IMG/VR virus record: IMGVR_UViG_3300021087_000062
Span: 1 to 27,353 of that record
Source: a virus
Direction: 5' to 3' (one strand)
Length of the DNA stretch: 27,353 nt
Made by a program: the position numbers and the translations under genes. Shown in pieces: positions 1 to 5,594 of the stretch; positions within the stretch are counted from its first letter, which is position 1, and each line of letters opens with the position of its first letter. The notes beneath the pieces were generated by a model that saw only the letters and a list, made by a program, of their open reading frames with translations, was not told where the DNA came from and searched no databases.

Positions 1-183
1 ATCTCTAACTGTTAATTGACCGGTTTGTTGTGCCATTCCTGCCGCTTGAATAACGACGTTGACTGCACCTTCTTCTGTCATTTCTGAAATTTCGTCAAAC
101 ACTGGAGTTTGAGGAACTGATTGAGCAGCATCTGATGTGATGGTTGCTTCTTTTTCTTTGGTTACTGTATTAGTATCTGCCAT
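1..183 (-). CDS. Partial unknown protein, N-terminal 61 residues
   Basis: An open frame starts at an ATG at 183 and runs off the left edge of the window, so only the first 61 residues are visible. They are acidic and rich in Thr, Glu, Gln and Ala (starting MADTNTVTKEKEATITSD), with no recognisable motif; the low-complexity start looks like a disordered N-terminus. The start codon follows an A/T-rich leader without a Shine-Dalgarno sequence, like the other genes here. It is the last visible gene of the minus-strand nrdB cluster, 62 nt beyond the preceding stop codon. The function is unknown; a virion or scaffold-type protein would fit the composition, but that is a guess. Confidence 0.7.
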   Translation of the reverse strand, partial: MADTNTVTKEKEATITSDAAQSVPQTPVFDEISEMTEEGAVNVVIQAAGMAQQTGQLTVRD

Positions 184-245
184 TTTTAAATTGTTTTAAT
201 ATTTAGTAATTATACTTTGGGTTTATAAAAGGTTTCATTATTTAT

Positions 246-446
246 TCAGCTAAAATTAACATCAATCCATTTTCCTTCTTTATATAATTGATGTTTAGTA
301 TTATCTTCGGTACGTCTTCGGTATTCGTCAACATAAATCCAATTATCCTTATCTGCTATATACTCATACCAGGAAGGGTTGGGTAGTTCGGAATAATGAT
401 CCCATAATTCCTTCTCTACTATTTCTGGTTCTTTATTACTTGACAT
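246..446 (-). CDS. Small hypothetical protein, 66 aa
   Basis: This is a 66-residue acidic protein rich in Trp and Tyr (three Trp-Tyr-type clusters, such as PSWYEYIADKDNWIY), with no signal peptide or membrane segment. I do not recognise a family. The start at 446 is supported because the 21 bases covering its start codon and upstream region (444-464) are identical to those of the neighbouring small gene starting at 617; this duplicated block includes an AAAGAGAG purine run 5' of ATG. The gene lies directly downstream of that neighbour (12 nt gap) and is probably co-transcribed with it. Confidence 0.7.
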   Translation of the reverse strand: MSSNKEPEIVEKELWDHYSELPNPSWYEYIADKDNWIYVDEYRRRTEDNTKHQLYKEGKWIDVNFS

Positions 447-464
447 CTCTCTTTGGTGTTAAAG
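444..464 (-). repeat. 21-bp direct repeat, copy 1, at a translation start
   Basis: A perfect 21-bp block shared with 615-635. On the minus strand it reads through a purine-rich AAAGAGAG and ends in the ATG of the 66-aa gene. The flanking bases differ on both sides, so the identity is limited to the ribosome-loading region. In this copy the block also contains the TAA stop of the upstream 52-aa gene (459-461). Confidence 0.8.
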
Positions 465-617
465 ACAATGGTCATTTAATGGTATATCATTCTCATTCTT
501 ATACCCAAGTCCAAGTGTAATATCCTCTTTAGTGGTAAGCGTTGTACCATCTTTATAAGTGATAGTTACTACTCCTTCTTTGACTTCAATCATTTGAACA
601 TTGTCTAATGGTTTCAT
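459..617 (-). CDS. Small hypothetical protein, 52 aa
   Basis: An ATG at 617 opens a 52-codon frame ending with TAA at 459-461. The product begins MKPLDNVQMIEVKEGVVTI and is predicted to be a small beta-rich soluble protein (alternating V/T/I around a KDGTT turn). It has no recognisable domain. Support for translation comes from the start region, which is an exact 21-bp copy of that of the downstream gene, and from the tight fit between the nrdB stop (637) and the next gene. It probably belongs to the nrdB transcript. Confidence 0.6.
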   Translation of the reverse strand: MKPLDNVQMIEVKEGVVTITYKDGTTLTTKEDITLGLGYKNENDIPLNDHCL

Positions 618-635
618 CTCTCTTTGGTGTTAAAG
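615..635 (-). repeat. 21-bp direct repeat, copy 2, at a translation start
   Basis: This is the second copy of the block at 444-464, ending in the ATG of the 52-aa gene. Its upstream border lies one base beyond the nrdB stop region (637-639). Two identical initiation regions in consecutive genes suggest duplication of a leader or a shared regulatory signal. Confidence 0.8.
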
Positions 636-636
636 G

Positions 637-1617
637 TTAAAAAAGATCATCTTCTGTAATAGACTTACTTTTTTTATTATAATCAACACTCTTCTTATAA
701 AAGAAATCTCCTTCTTTAGTGCCAGTAATTTCTATATCAAACCATTCTACTGCTTTCAATATTTCCTGATTTACCTCAAAGATGGGCTTCATACCTATCT
801 TATCTAAAGAGTTGTTGAATCTGTTTCTTATAAAATGTTGTATTGTTTCTTTAGGTAGAAAACTAAGTTCTCCTTTCTCAAAGATCCAATCAAGTATACC
901 ACACTCTGCACTATAAGCTTTCATGCATGCAGAGTAGATCAAATCTTCAAATTCTTTATCAAACCATTCTGGATTTTCTCTTTTGATTATATTAATAATC
1001 TCAGCACCAAAATTACCATGTATCTCCTCTTCTTTACTGGTGGCCTCAACAACATTAGATATACCTTTAAGTACATTCTTTTCTTTGTTAAAGCTCATCA
1101 TAATTAAGAACTGACTAAATAGACTTACGTGCTCTATAAATAAAGAGAATAATAATACAGACTTAGTATACATTTTATTGTCTCTAGAACGTGTACCATC
1201 TAGGTACTTTTTTAAGTACTTAAGTCTACCTTCTATTGCAGGCACTTCAACCACTGATTGAAACTCTTTTTCTAAACCTAAGATTCTCAACAGTCTAGCA
1301 TAAGCATCTTTGTGCCTAACTTCTGATTCAGCAAATGTAAATCCTACATCACCAATCTCAGTAATAGGCATTCTTTTATATAGATCACCCCAAAAAGTTT
1401 TTACATTAACTTCTATCTGGGCAATTGCTAACATAGTTTTTTTAATAACATCCCTTTCTGCTGATGTGATAGTTACTTTAAAATCTTGTATGTCTTCTGT
1501 AAAATTAAACTCAGTATCAATCCAATATGAATGTCTAATAGCATCTTTGTATGCTAGCAATTGAGGATACTCATAAGGTAATATGTTTTGTCTTGGTAAG
1601 AAAATGTTTTTATTCAT
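637..1617 (-). CDS. nrdB: Ribonucleotide reductase small subunit (class I, R2)
   Basis: This 326-residue protein has the ferritin-like R2 fold signature of class I ribonucleotide reductase, which holds the di-metal/tyrosyl radical needed to make dNTPs. Likely metal ligands are E69, E99, H102, E162, E197 and H200. The E-x2-H-x3-Y spacing (E99, H102, Y106) preserves the radical tyrosine. The first ligand is Glu rather than the Asp of the E. coli enzyme, as in several R2 subclasses. The acidic C-terminus (SITEDDLF) is the region that normally docks to the large subunit. No large subunit (nrdA) is present in this window; it may lie beyond the left edge, or the host R1 may be used. A terminator-like hairpin ends about 20 nt upstream of the start codon. 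Confidence 0.92.
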   Translation of the reverse strand: MNKNIFLPRQNILPYEYPQLLAYKDAIRHSYWIDTEFNFTEDIQDFKVTITSAERDVIKKTMLAIAQIEVNVKTFWGDLYKRMPITEIGDVGFTFAESEVRHKDAYARLLRILGLEKEFQSVVEVPAIEGRLKYLKKYLDGTRSRDNKMYTKSVLLFSLFIEHVSLFSQFLIMMSFNKEKNVLKGISNVVEATSKEEEIHGNFGAEIINIIKRENPEWFDKEFEDLIYSACMKAYSAECGILDWIFEKGELSFLPKETIQHFIRNRFNNSLDKIGMKPIFEVNQEILKAVEWFDIEITGTKEGDFFYKKSVDYNKKSKSITEDDLF

Positions 1618-1637
1618 ATGATTATTTTTTAATGTGG

Positions 1638-1670
1638 AAAAAAAAACTGCATCCCTTTTGAGAGATACAG
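1638..1670 (-). terminator. Rho-independent terminator upstream of nrdB
   Basis: On the minus strand CTGTATC pairs with GATGCAG (seven pairs, one G-U), extended by two more pairs around a short A-rich loop and followed by nine T. It lies downstream of the 62-aa gene and ends about 20 nt before the nrdB ATG, so nrdB must be read by leak-through or start from a promoter within or just after the hairpin. Confidence 0.7.
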
Positions 1671-1709
1671 CTCTTGTTCAATTTAAGAAATATAACTGTA
1701 AATATAAAA

Positions 1710-1898
1710 TTATTGAGTCATATTAGCAAAAGAAATTGTGAAAAATATAAGACCAAACTCTACTCCAAGTACTGGACGATAGATGTCATCTTCACATAAG
1801 ACTTCACAGTTTACTATTTTAATGCCTAATAGTGTTTCTGTAGGAAGAAACTCTATAGCTAGTTTATTTTTAAAAATTAAAGGATTTACTTTTTTCAT
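1710..1898 (-). CDS. Small hypothetical protein, 62 aa
   Basis: A 62-residue frame starting at an ATG at 1898, beginning MKKVNPLIFKNKLAIEF and ending in a hydrophobic beta-like tail (VEFGLIFFTISFANMTQ). It contains two Cys close together (residues 31 and 35). The family is not recognised. It is the first gene of the leftward transcript from the divergent region at 1899-1955 and is followed by a rho-independent terminator, so it looks like a monocistronic, separately controlled unit. The tail is too short and mixed for a confident membrane segment. Confidence 0.6.
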   Translation of the reverse strand: MKKVNPLIFKNKLAIEFLPTETLLGIKIVNCEVLCEDDIYRPVLGVEFGLIFFTISFANMTQ

Positions 1899-1955
1899 AA
1901 AATTAGAATTTGTATATTAAGTATATACCATTATTGCAAAGATATATATTTTATT
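1899..1955. promoter_or_regulatory. Divergent intergenic region with likely promoters
   Basis: These 57 bases separate the leftward gene at 1898 from the rightward cassette at 1956, so promoters for both directions are expected here or close by. On the minus strand 1937-1944 reads TATCTTTG, matching the TAnnTTTG -7 consensus of Bacteroidota sigma factors; I see no convincing matching -33 TTTG at the usual distance. On the plus strand 1909-1927 carries TTTGTATATTA followed by GTATATA, a motif repeated at 2681-2700 upstream of another plus-strand gene. Confidence 0.45.
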
Positions 1956-2339
1956 ATGAGCCATTGGAAAAAAATTAAGAATTTATTTTGGTACTCTGAC
2001 AGTGAGCCAACTGAATTGCTTATATCTTTCTGCTATATATTGGCTCTTCCAGCATGTATGATACAAGAATTCAGCAACCCTAATATTATTTTTATAATAG
2101 GGGGTGTTCTCATAGGTTTATTTCAGTTGTGGTCAGTTTTATATAATGTAGTAACAAAAAATTGTTTAAGTTATAGACTTCTTGCCACAAAGCTCTCATC
2201 AATATTAGCCGTTATAGTTGTAGTTAATCTATATATAGAAGGTGTAATGAGAGGAACCAATATTGAGTGGATAATCATTATGCTTTTTGCTTTTTGGAAT
2301 ACAATAAGATTGTTTAAAGAAAAAATAGAAAGAGAATAA
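1956..2339 (+). CDS. Multi-spanning membrane protein, 127 aa
   Basis: This 127-residue protein has about four hydrophobic segments, roughly residues 20-37, 43-62, 80-96 and 103-119, separated by short charged loops, with a basic/acidic C-terminal tail (FKEKIERE). It is therefore predicted to sit in the inner membrane. I do not recognise its family. As first gene of the plus-strand cassette, and with its stop codon overlapping the next start (TAATG at 2337-2341), it is probably translationally coupled to the following membrane-anchored coiled-coil protein. A role in lysis or envelope modification is plausible, but a 3TM-type holin candidate occurs further on, so calling this one a holin would be unsafe. 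Confidence 0.75.
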   Translation: MSHWKKIKNLFWYSDSEPTELLISFCYILALPACMIQEFSNPNIIFIIGGVLIGLFQLWSVLYNVVTKNCLSYRLLATKLSSILAVIVVVNLYIEGVMRGTNIEWIIIMLFAFWNTIRLFKEKIERE

Positions 2340-2650
2340 TGGATCCTGTAGTACAAATAGTTATAACAATAATAGGGGTCTTAGGCTCTGGTGCAATCTG
2401 GAAATATCTTGAAGCAAGGTTAAGAGTGAATTCAGATGAAAAAAAATTAGAATTACAAAACAATGATGGCGTGCAATATAGAGACGATTTAAAAAACAGA
2501 GTTAGAAACCTTGAGGCAATGCTAGCTAACTCAAGCAATGAGAAAGACACGCTTAGACAGCAAGTACTAGACTTAGTAGCTGAAGTTAATACATTAAGAG
2601 TTAAAGTTGAGTTTCTTGAAAAAGAGAACCAACGTTTAAAGAATAAGTAA
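2339..2650 (+). CDS. Membrane-anchored coiled-coil protein, 103 aa
   Basis: The product has an N-terminal hydrophobic segment (about residues 4-23, beginning MDPVVQIVITIIGVLG) followed by a long charged region from about residue 45 to 103, with heptad-like spacing of Leu and Val (VEFLEKENQRL near the end) typical of a coiled coil. It is probably a bitopic membrane protein exposing a helical rod. The one-base overlap with the preceding gene's stop suggests coupled translation and joint function. An i-spanin-like or holin-accessory role would match the topology, but nothing in the sequence proves it. Confidence 0.75.
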   Translation: MDPVVQIVITIIGVLGSGAIWKYLEARLRVNSDEKKLELQNNDGVQYRDDLKNRVRNLEAMLANSSNEKDTLRQQVLDLVAEVNTLRVKVEFLEKENQRLKNK

Positions 2651-2680
2651 ACTTTAAATATTTGGAAAAGTTTCTTAAAT

Positions 2681-2700
2681 TTTGTATATTATAGTATATA
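2681..2700 (+). promoter_or_regulatory. Promoter-like TTTGTATATTA..GTATATA motif
   Basis: The 20 bases repeat almost exactly the motif at 1909-1927 (one copy has two additional bases in the middle). Each copy lies 18-29 nt upstream of a plus-strand start codon in a non-coding gap. It contains a TTTG start, as in Bacteroidota -33 elements, and a near-palindromic TATA core. No good TAnnTTTG element follows, so it may be a phage-specific promoter or an operator rather than a host consensus promoter. Confidence 0.3.
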
Positions 2701-2718
2701 GTAACTTAAATATTTAAC

Positions 2719-2880
2719 ATGATAAAAAGATTTTTTTATTTAGTATGGACAAGCAGTCTCCAAGATATATGGAGATACTTGTGGTCTTTAACATCAATAG
2801 ATGAGAAGACTGTTGCAGTTGTTAAAGAAACAAAGAAAAGAACCAAGGCTGTTAAAAAGGCTATTAAAGGAAAAAAATAA
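2719..2880 (+). CDS. Small basic protein, 53 aa
   Basis: An ATG at 2719 opens a 53-codon frame ending with TAA at 2878-2880. The N-terminal half is aromatic (KRFFYLVWTSS, WRYLW) and the C-terminal half is a highly basic lysine-rich helix (KETKKRTKAVKKAIKGKK). The next gene starts one base after the stop. This amphipathic-plus-basic arrangement is common among small phage virion or DNA-associated proteins, but I do not recognise a family. The frame covers the first part of a different, longer open frame that begins at 2801; the tight spacing to 2882 favours this one. Confidence 0.65.
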   Translation: MIKRFFYLVWTSSLQDIWRYLWSLTSIDEKTVAVVKETKKRTKAVKKAIKGKK

Positions 2881-2881
2881 C

Positions 2882-3028
2882 ATGGGTGATTGGACATTAG
2901 AAATAGCATTCCATTGGCCTCATAACAGATTAGCTCTGGGATGGGAAACTATAATGCCTGATGAAGAGTACAATTATAGTACTATAAAAGTCTATTTATT
3001 ATTTGTAACACTCACTTTAGATTTTTAA
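2882..3028 (+). CDS. Small conserved-looking phage protein, 48 aa
   Basis: This 48-residue protein begins MGDWTLEIAFHWPHNRLALG and ends in a hydrophobic beta-like stretch (YLLFVTLTLDF). The frame remains open upstream to an ATG at 2801, but that extension overlaps the 53-aa gene and would be a lysine-rich out-of-frame copy of it. The ATG at 2882, one base after the preceding stop, is therefore preferred. The pattern of His-Trp-Pro-His-Asn followed by a Tyr/Phe-rich tail recalls small proteins of unknown role I have seen in marine phages; that recollection is not a database result. Confidence 0.65.
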   Translation: MGDWTLEIAFHWPHNRLALGWETIMPDEEYNYSTIKVYLLFVTLTLDF

Positions 3029-3031
3029 ACT

Positions 3032-3259
3032 ATGAAAAAGATAAATGTAAAAACACAAAAGGGATTAGTTGCTTTAAAAAAGAAAGCTCCTGAAGTTGTT
3101 AAAGATATGGGTTATTTCAAATTAGGTGGTGGCACTCATAATACATTTAGTGGTTTACCTAAAAAACAAATTGGTGGTACATCTCCTGAGTTGATGCCAA
3201 CAACAGAGAATAAAAACAATGCTGTAGATAGTATTAAGAAAAATTCTTTTGTAAGATAA
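3032..3259 (+). CDS. Small basic Gly-containing protein, 75 aa
   Basis: A 75-residue basic protein starting MKKINVKTQKGLVALKKK, with Gly-rich patches (KLGGGTHNTFSG, IGGTS) and a polar, probably disordered C-terminal half. No membrane segment or known motif is visible. It resembles in style the Gly-rich protein at 4668-4925 in the same cassette. Its stop overlaps the start of the following fibre-like gene (TAATG at 3257-3261), so the two are likely translated together. A minor virion or fibre-attachment protein is a reasonable guess. Confidence 0.65.
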   Translation: MKKINVKTQKGLVALKKKAPEVVKDMGYFKLGGGTHNTFSGLPKKQIGGTSPELMPTTENKNNAVDSIKKNSFVR

Positions 3260-4185
3260 TGAATATTTTAACTGACATATTAAGTTTATTTAAACGCAAG
3301 AAATTTGTTAAAGAAGCTAAAGCTAATGATGTATTAGTTTTAGGTCTTAATGAAGAACCTGACATGACGGGTGTTGCATCTCCAATTCCTTATAAAAGTG
3401 TAAGGTTAATAAAGGTGAAAGATTTGGTTGTAAAAGGTGAAGCATGTGAATATAATAATGTAGTCAATGGTACAGGTACTAAACCTTCTTATGTATATAG
3501 AGATACTACAGAAGATCCATGCTCAGTTAATTTACGTTCAATTGCAGCTACTGGTAATTATATTAGTGTATTAACAAATAATAATGAAATTGAAATTTCT
3601 ACAACTGCTGAACCAAATAGAGCAGCAAATGTAGGTAGAGGAACTGGTGTATTTAGAGATAAAACAGGAGCTTTATTAAACTTCAAATCTCTTGTTGGTG
3701 GTGGTGATGTTACTATAAGTGACGATGGTGATACAATACAAATTACTTCAACCGGTGGTGGTGGTGGAGTAACTAGCATTATTGCAGGTGACGGTATCTC
3801 TGTTAATAGATCAACAGGTGATGTAACTGTAACAGCTACAACTGCTCCTCCAACTTTATATGCAGCCGGGTTAACACAATTTAATAATAATGCACCAACC
3901 TTGAATGTATTTGCTAATTCAATTAATAGAATTGTAACAGCTACATATGTAGATGTTGGTGTATATCAATTTGAATTTAGTGTACCAGTTAATATTAATA
4001 GAACAGCAATAAAGTGTTCATTAACAGGACAATCTCATCCGTTTTTGTTTAACGTTTCTAATCAAACATCAAACGGATTTAGAATATATACATATATTGT
4101 TGATGAGACAGGCGCAACTGTTCTTAAGGATGGTATATTATTTAAGACACCATTAGAAATTATTGTTTACCCAGAAGAACCATAA
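3259..4185 (+). CDS. Tail-fibre-like structural protein, 308 aa
   Basis: The protein has three visible parts. Residues 1-95 form a domain shared with the N-terminus of the 1022-aa fibre at 5595: a helix starting I-L/F-x2-x-I/V-L-x-L followed by RK, a D-x-L-x-L-G motif, T-G near residue 38, IK-x2-D near 52 and two Cys at 63 and 88. Residues 100-195 are Gly/Thr/Val-rich fibre-type sequence (GGGGVTSIIAGDGISVN). Residues 195-308 form a beta-rich C-terminal domain likely to be the distal head. The N-terminal domain probably attaches the fibre to the virion. It could be a short fibre, an assembly partner or an alternative receptor-binding protein. The gene overlaps the previous stop by one base. 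Confidence 0.75.
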   Translation: MNILTDILSLFKRKKFVKEAKANDVLVLGLNEEPDMTGVASPIPYKSVRLIKVKDLVVKGEACEYNNVVNGTGTKPSYVYRDTTEDPCSVNLRSIAATGNYISVLTNNNEIEISTTAEPNRAANVGRGTGVFRDKTGALLNFKSLVGGGDVTISDDGDTIQITSTGGGGGVTSIIAGDGISVNRSTGDVTVTATTAPPTLYAAGLTQFNNNAPTLNVFANSINRIVTATYVDVGVYQFEFSVPVNINRTAIKCSLTGQSHPFLFNVSNQTSNGFRIYTYIVDETGATVLKDGILFKTPLEIIVYPEEP

Positions 4186-4188
4186 GCT

Positions 4189-4662
4189 ATGAGTGATAAA
4201 AAACCCAAAAAGAAGTTTAAAGATACTAAAGTAGGACAGTTCCTTACAAAGAAGGTTCCAAGTATATTAGGTATTGCAGGAGAATTACTTCCTGATGCAG
4301 GCGTTTTAGGTATGGTTAAATCTTTAATAGAAAAAGAACCAGCTTTATCTCCAGTAGATAAAGAGACTGCTTTAAAGTTATTAGAGCAAGATATGGTTGA
4401 AATGCAAGAAGTAAGCAAGCGTTGGGTCAGTGACATGAGTTCTGATTCTTGGCTTAGTAAAAATACAAGACCAATGACTTTGATATTTTTAACTATATCA
4501 ATGGTAATATTTATGTTGTTGGACAGTTCTGAAATTGACTTTAAGGTAGACTCAGTATGGGTAGACTTATTAAAGTCATTATTAATAACAGTCTATGTAG
4601 CTTACTTTGGTTCAAGGGGAGCTGAGAAATTTAAAACAATTAGTAATAAAAATAAAAATTAG
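4189..4662 (+). CDS. Holin, 3TM/GTA-type
   Basis: This 157-residue protein fits the gene-transfer-agent/3TM holin family: a polar N-terminal helical region (residues 1-80), the signature W-L-S-K-N-x-R-P at 88-95 just before the first clear membrane segment (about 97-112), a second segment (about 124-141) and a short basic tail after Y-F-G-x-R-G-x-E-K. Holins of this family permeabilise the inner membrane to release the endolysin at the end of infection. No endolysin gene is visible in the window. It lies 3 nt after the fibre-like gene within the virion/lysis cassette. Confidence 0.75.
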   Translation: MSDKKPKKKFKDTKVGQFLTKKVPSILGIAGELLPDAGVLGMVKSLIEKEPALSPVDKETALKLLEQDMVEMQEVSKRWVSDMSSDSWLSKNTRPMTLIFLTISMVIFMLLDSSEIDFKVDSVWVDLLKSLLITVYVAYFGSRGAEKFKTISNKNKN

Positions 4663-4667
4663 AAATT

Positions 4668-4925
4668 ATGTCAAGAAGTAATAAAGTAGGACCCAAGTAT
4701 GGTAATGGTGGTTCAACAATGCAAAGCACAGATAAATATACATATGGTGGTGGATTTACAATGGGTGCTGGAGACGGAGATATGACTCCGGGTAAAGCAG
4801 GAATGAGAGCAATGGCCAAAGGTGGTGGCTTAATGGGCTTCATGGAAGGTGGAGATGTTACACAACCAGGTTCAATGGACTACTACAAAATGGGTGGTGG
4901 CAAAGGTAAATGCTGCGGCAAATAA
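4668..4925 (+). CDS. Gly/Met-rich small protein with CCGK C-terminus, 85 aa
   Basis: The 85 residues are about one-third Gly with many Met (YGGGFTMGAGDGDM, MAKGGGLMGFMEGG) and end in GKCCGK. No hydrophobic membrane helix or folded domain is evident; the protein is probably disordered or a glycine-rich filament or adhesive element. Small Gly-rich proteins like this occur in structural modules of many environmental phages. It is the first of three consecutive small proteins whose C-termini carry Cys followed closely by Lys. The two adjacent C-terminal Cys could bind metal or form disulfides. Confidence 0.7.
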   Translation: MSRSNKVGPKYGNGGSTMQSTDKYTYGGGFTMGAGDGDMTPGKAGMRAMAKGGGLMGFMEGGDVTQPGSMDYYKMGGGKGKCCGK

Positions 4926-4949
4926 TAATTAACTTTTAAAAATATAACT

Positions 4950-5033
4950 ATGAAACAAGGACAGCAATGTATATGTGGTGAAACACAAAACTCAGAAGGT
5001 TTATGTGACGGATCACATGCTTCATGTAAATAA
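4950..5033 (+). CDS. 27-aa peptide with CDGSH-like iron-sulfur motif
   Basis: An ATG at 4950, after the same ATAACT-type leader used by other genes here, opens a 27-codon frame ending with TAA at 5031-5033. It contains C7-x-C9-G-x-T-x6-C19-D-G-S-H23, very close to the CDGSH signature (C-x-C-x2-S/T-x3-P-x-C-D-G-S/A/T-H) that binds a [2Fe-2S] cluster through three Cys and one His. The differences are one additional residue between the second and third Cys, and no Pro at its usual place. The known domain is about 40 residues, so this peptide is barely larger than the ligand loop. Eight nt separate it from the next gene. Cluster binding is inference; chance resemblance is possible but unlikely given CDGSH plus CxCG together. 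Confidence 0.6.
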   Translation: MKQGQQCICGETQNSEGLCDGSHASCK

Positions 5034-5040
5034 ACAAATT

Positions 5041-5238
5041 ATGGCAAAGACAAATAAAGTAGAAAATGGATATTTTGATCCAACCTCTATACCGGCAAAG
5101 ATACAAGCAAAAAAGAATGCAACTGCTACAGCAACTAGAATGAGGTTGGCAGCACGTGGTTCTCAAGCAAAACAAGTATCTACTAGAGCAACAGAACCAG
5201 TACAATCAGAAGCTTTTAAAAAAGGATATTGTAAATAA
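5041..5238 (+). CDS. Small basic protein ending in YCK, 65 aa
   Basis: A 65-residue basic, Ala/Thr-rich protein starting MAKTNKVENGYFDPTSIPAK, with a helical middle (KIQAKKNATATATRMRLAARG) and a C-terminal GYCK. The frame stays open upstream to 4975, but that extension overlaps the CDGSH-like peptide in another frame; the ATG at 5041 after AAATT matches the leaders of neighbouring genes and is preferred. No family is recognised. Its single Cys is two residues from the C-terminus, like the Cys-Lys ends of the two preceding small proteins. It may be a minor virion protein. Confidence 0.65.
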   Translation: MAKTNKVENGYFDPTSIPAKIQAKKNATATATRMRLAARGSQAKQVSTRATEPVQSEAFKKGYCK

Positions 5239-5246
5239 ATTATAAA

Positions 5247-5591
5247 ATGGCATTAATTCCACAACAACAAATAACTCAATCTGGTCTAGTTCCAGCATAT
5301 ACTGCTGCATTATTAGCAGGAAATGTTTTACAGAATACAGGAATACAGTACTTTCATATTAGAAATGAGAGTGCTTCTTCAGTTACAGCAACAGTAGTCC
5401 CTGTAATAACAACTGTAATAGATCCGGGACTGGGGGAACTTGTAAAGGAAAATGCTGTCTTAACTTTAGCTGCAGGTGAAGCTGGTTTCCTAGGGCCTTT
5501 TGAAACAAAAGCATTTAACAGTCCAGAAGGACAAATAACACTAACTTACACTTCTGTAACATCAGTTACAGTAGCGGCATTATATATTTAA
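5247..5591 (+). CDS. Small beta-rich virion-type protein, 114 aa
   Basis: The 114-residue product is almost entirely beta-strand-like. It has an N-terminal MALIPQQQITQSGLVPAYTA, a central FHIRNESASSVTATV strand pair, then LTLAAGEAGFLGPF and a C-terminal strand VTSVTVAALYI. This order matches a common family of small phage structural proteins (sandwich domain with a G-P-F turn before a Y/F-N element) usually found beside head or tail genes and thought to decorate the virion. The family assignment is from remembered sequence patterns, not a search. It sits 3 nt before the large fibre gene, which favours a virion role. Confidence 0.6.
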   Translation: MALIPQQQITQSGLVPAYTAALLAGNVLQNTGIQYFHIRNESASSVTATVVPVITTVIDPGLGELVKENAVLTLAAGEAGFLGPFETKAFNSPEGQITLTYTSVTSVTVAALYI

Positions 5592-5594
5592 ATT

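Noticed and set aside
1310-1564. Plus-strand 84-codon frame within nrdB
   Set aside because: It is antisense to a well-supported ribonucleotide reductase gene and has no recognisable product.
1956-2339. Calling the first membrane protein a holin
   Set aside because: It has membrane segments but no holin family signature, and a better 3TM-type holin candidate lies at 4189-4662.
2801-3028. Longer start for the 48-aa protein
   Set aside because: The additional 27 residues overlap the 53-aa gene in another frame, and 2882 lies one base after that gene's stop, a typical spacing here.
4948-5205. Minus-strand Cys-rich frame opposite the CDGSH-like peptide
   Set aside because: It is antisense to two plus-strand genes and its Cys arise from ACA/GCA-rich codons of the sense strand; no start signal or partner gene supports it.
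4975-5238. Longer start for the 65-aa protein
   Set aside because: The upstream extension overlaps the CDGSH-like frame; the leader at 5041 (AAATT-ATG) matches neighbouring genes.
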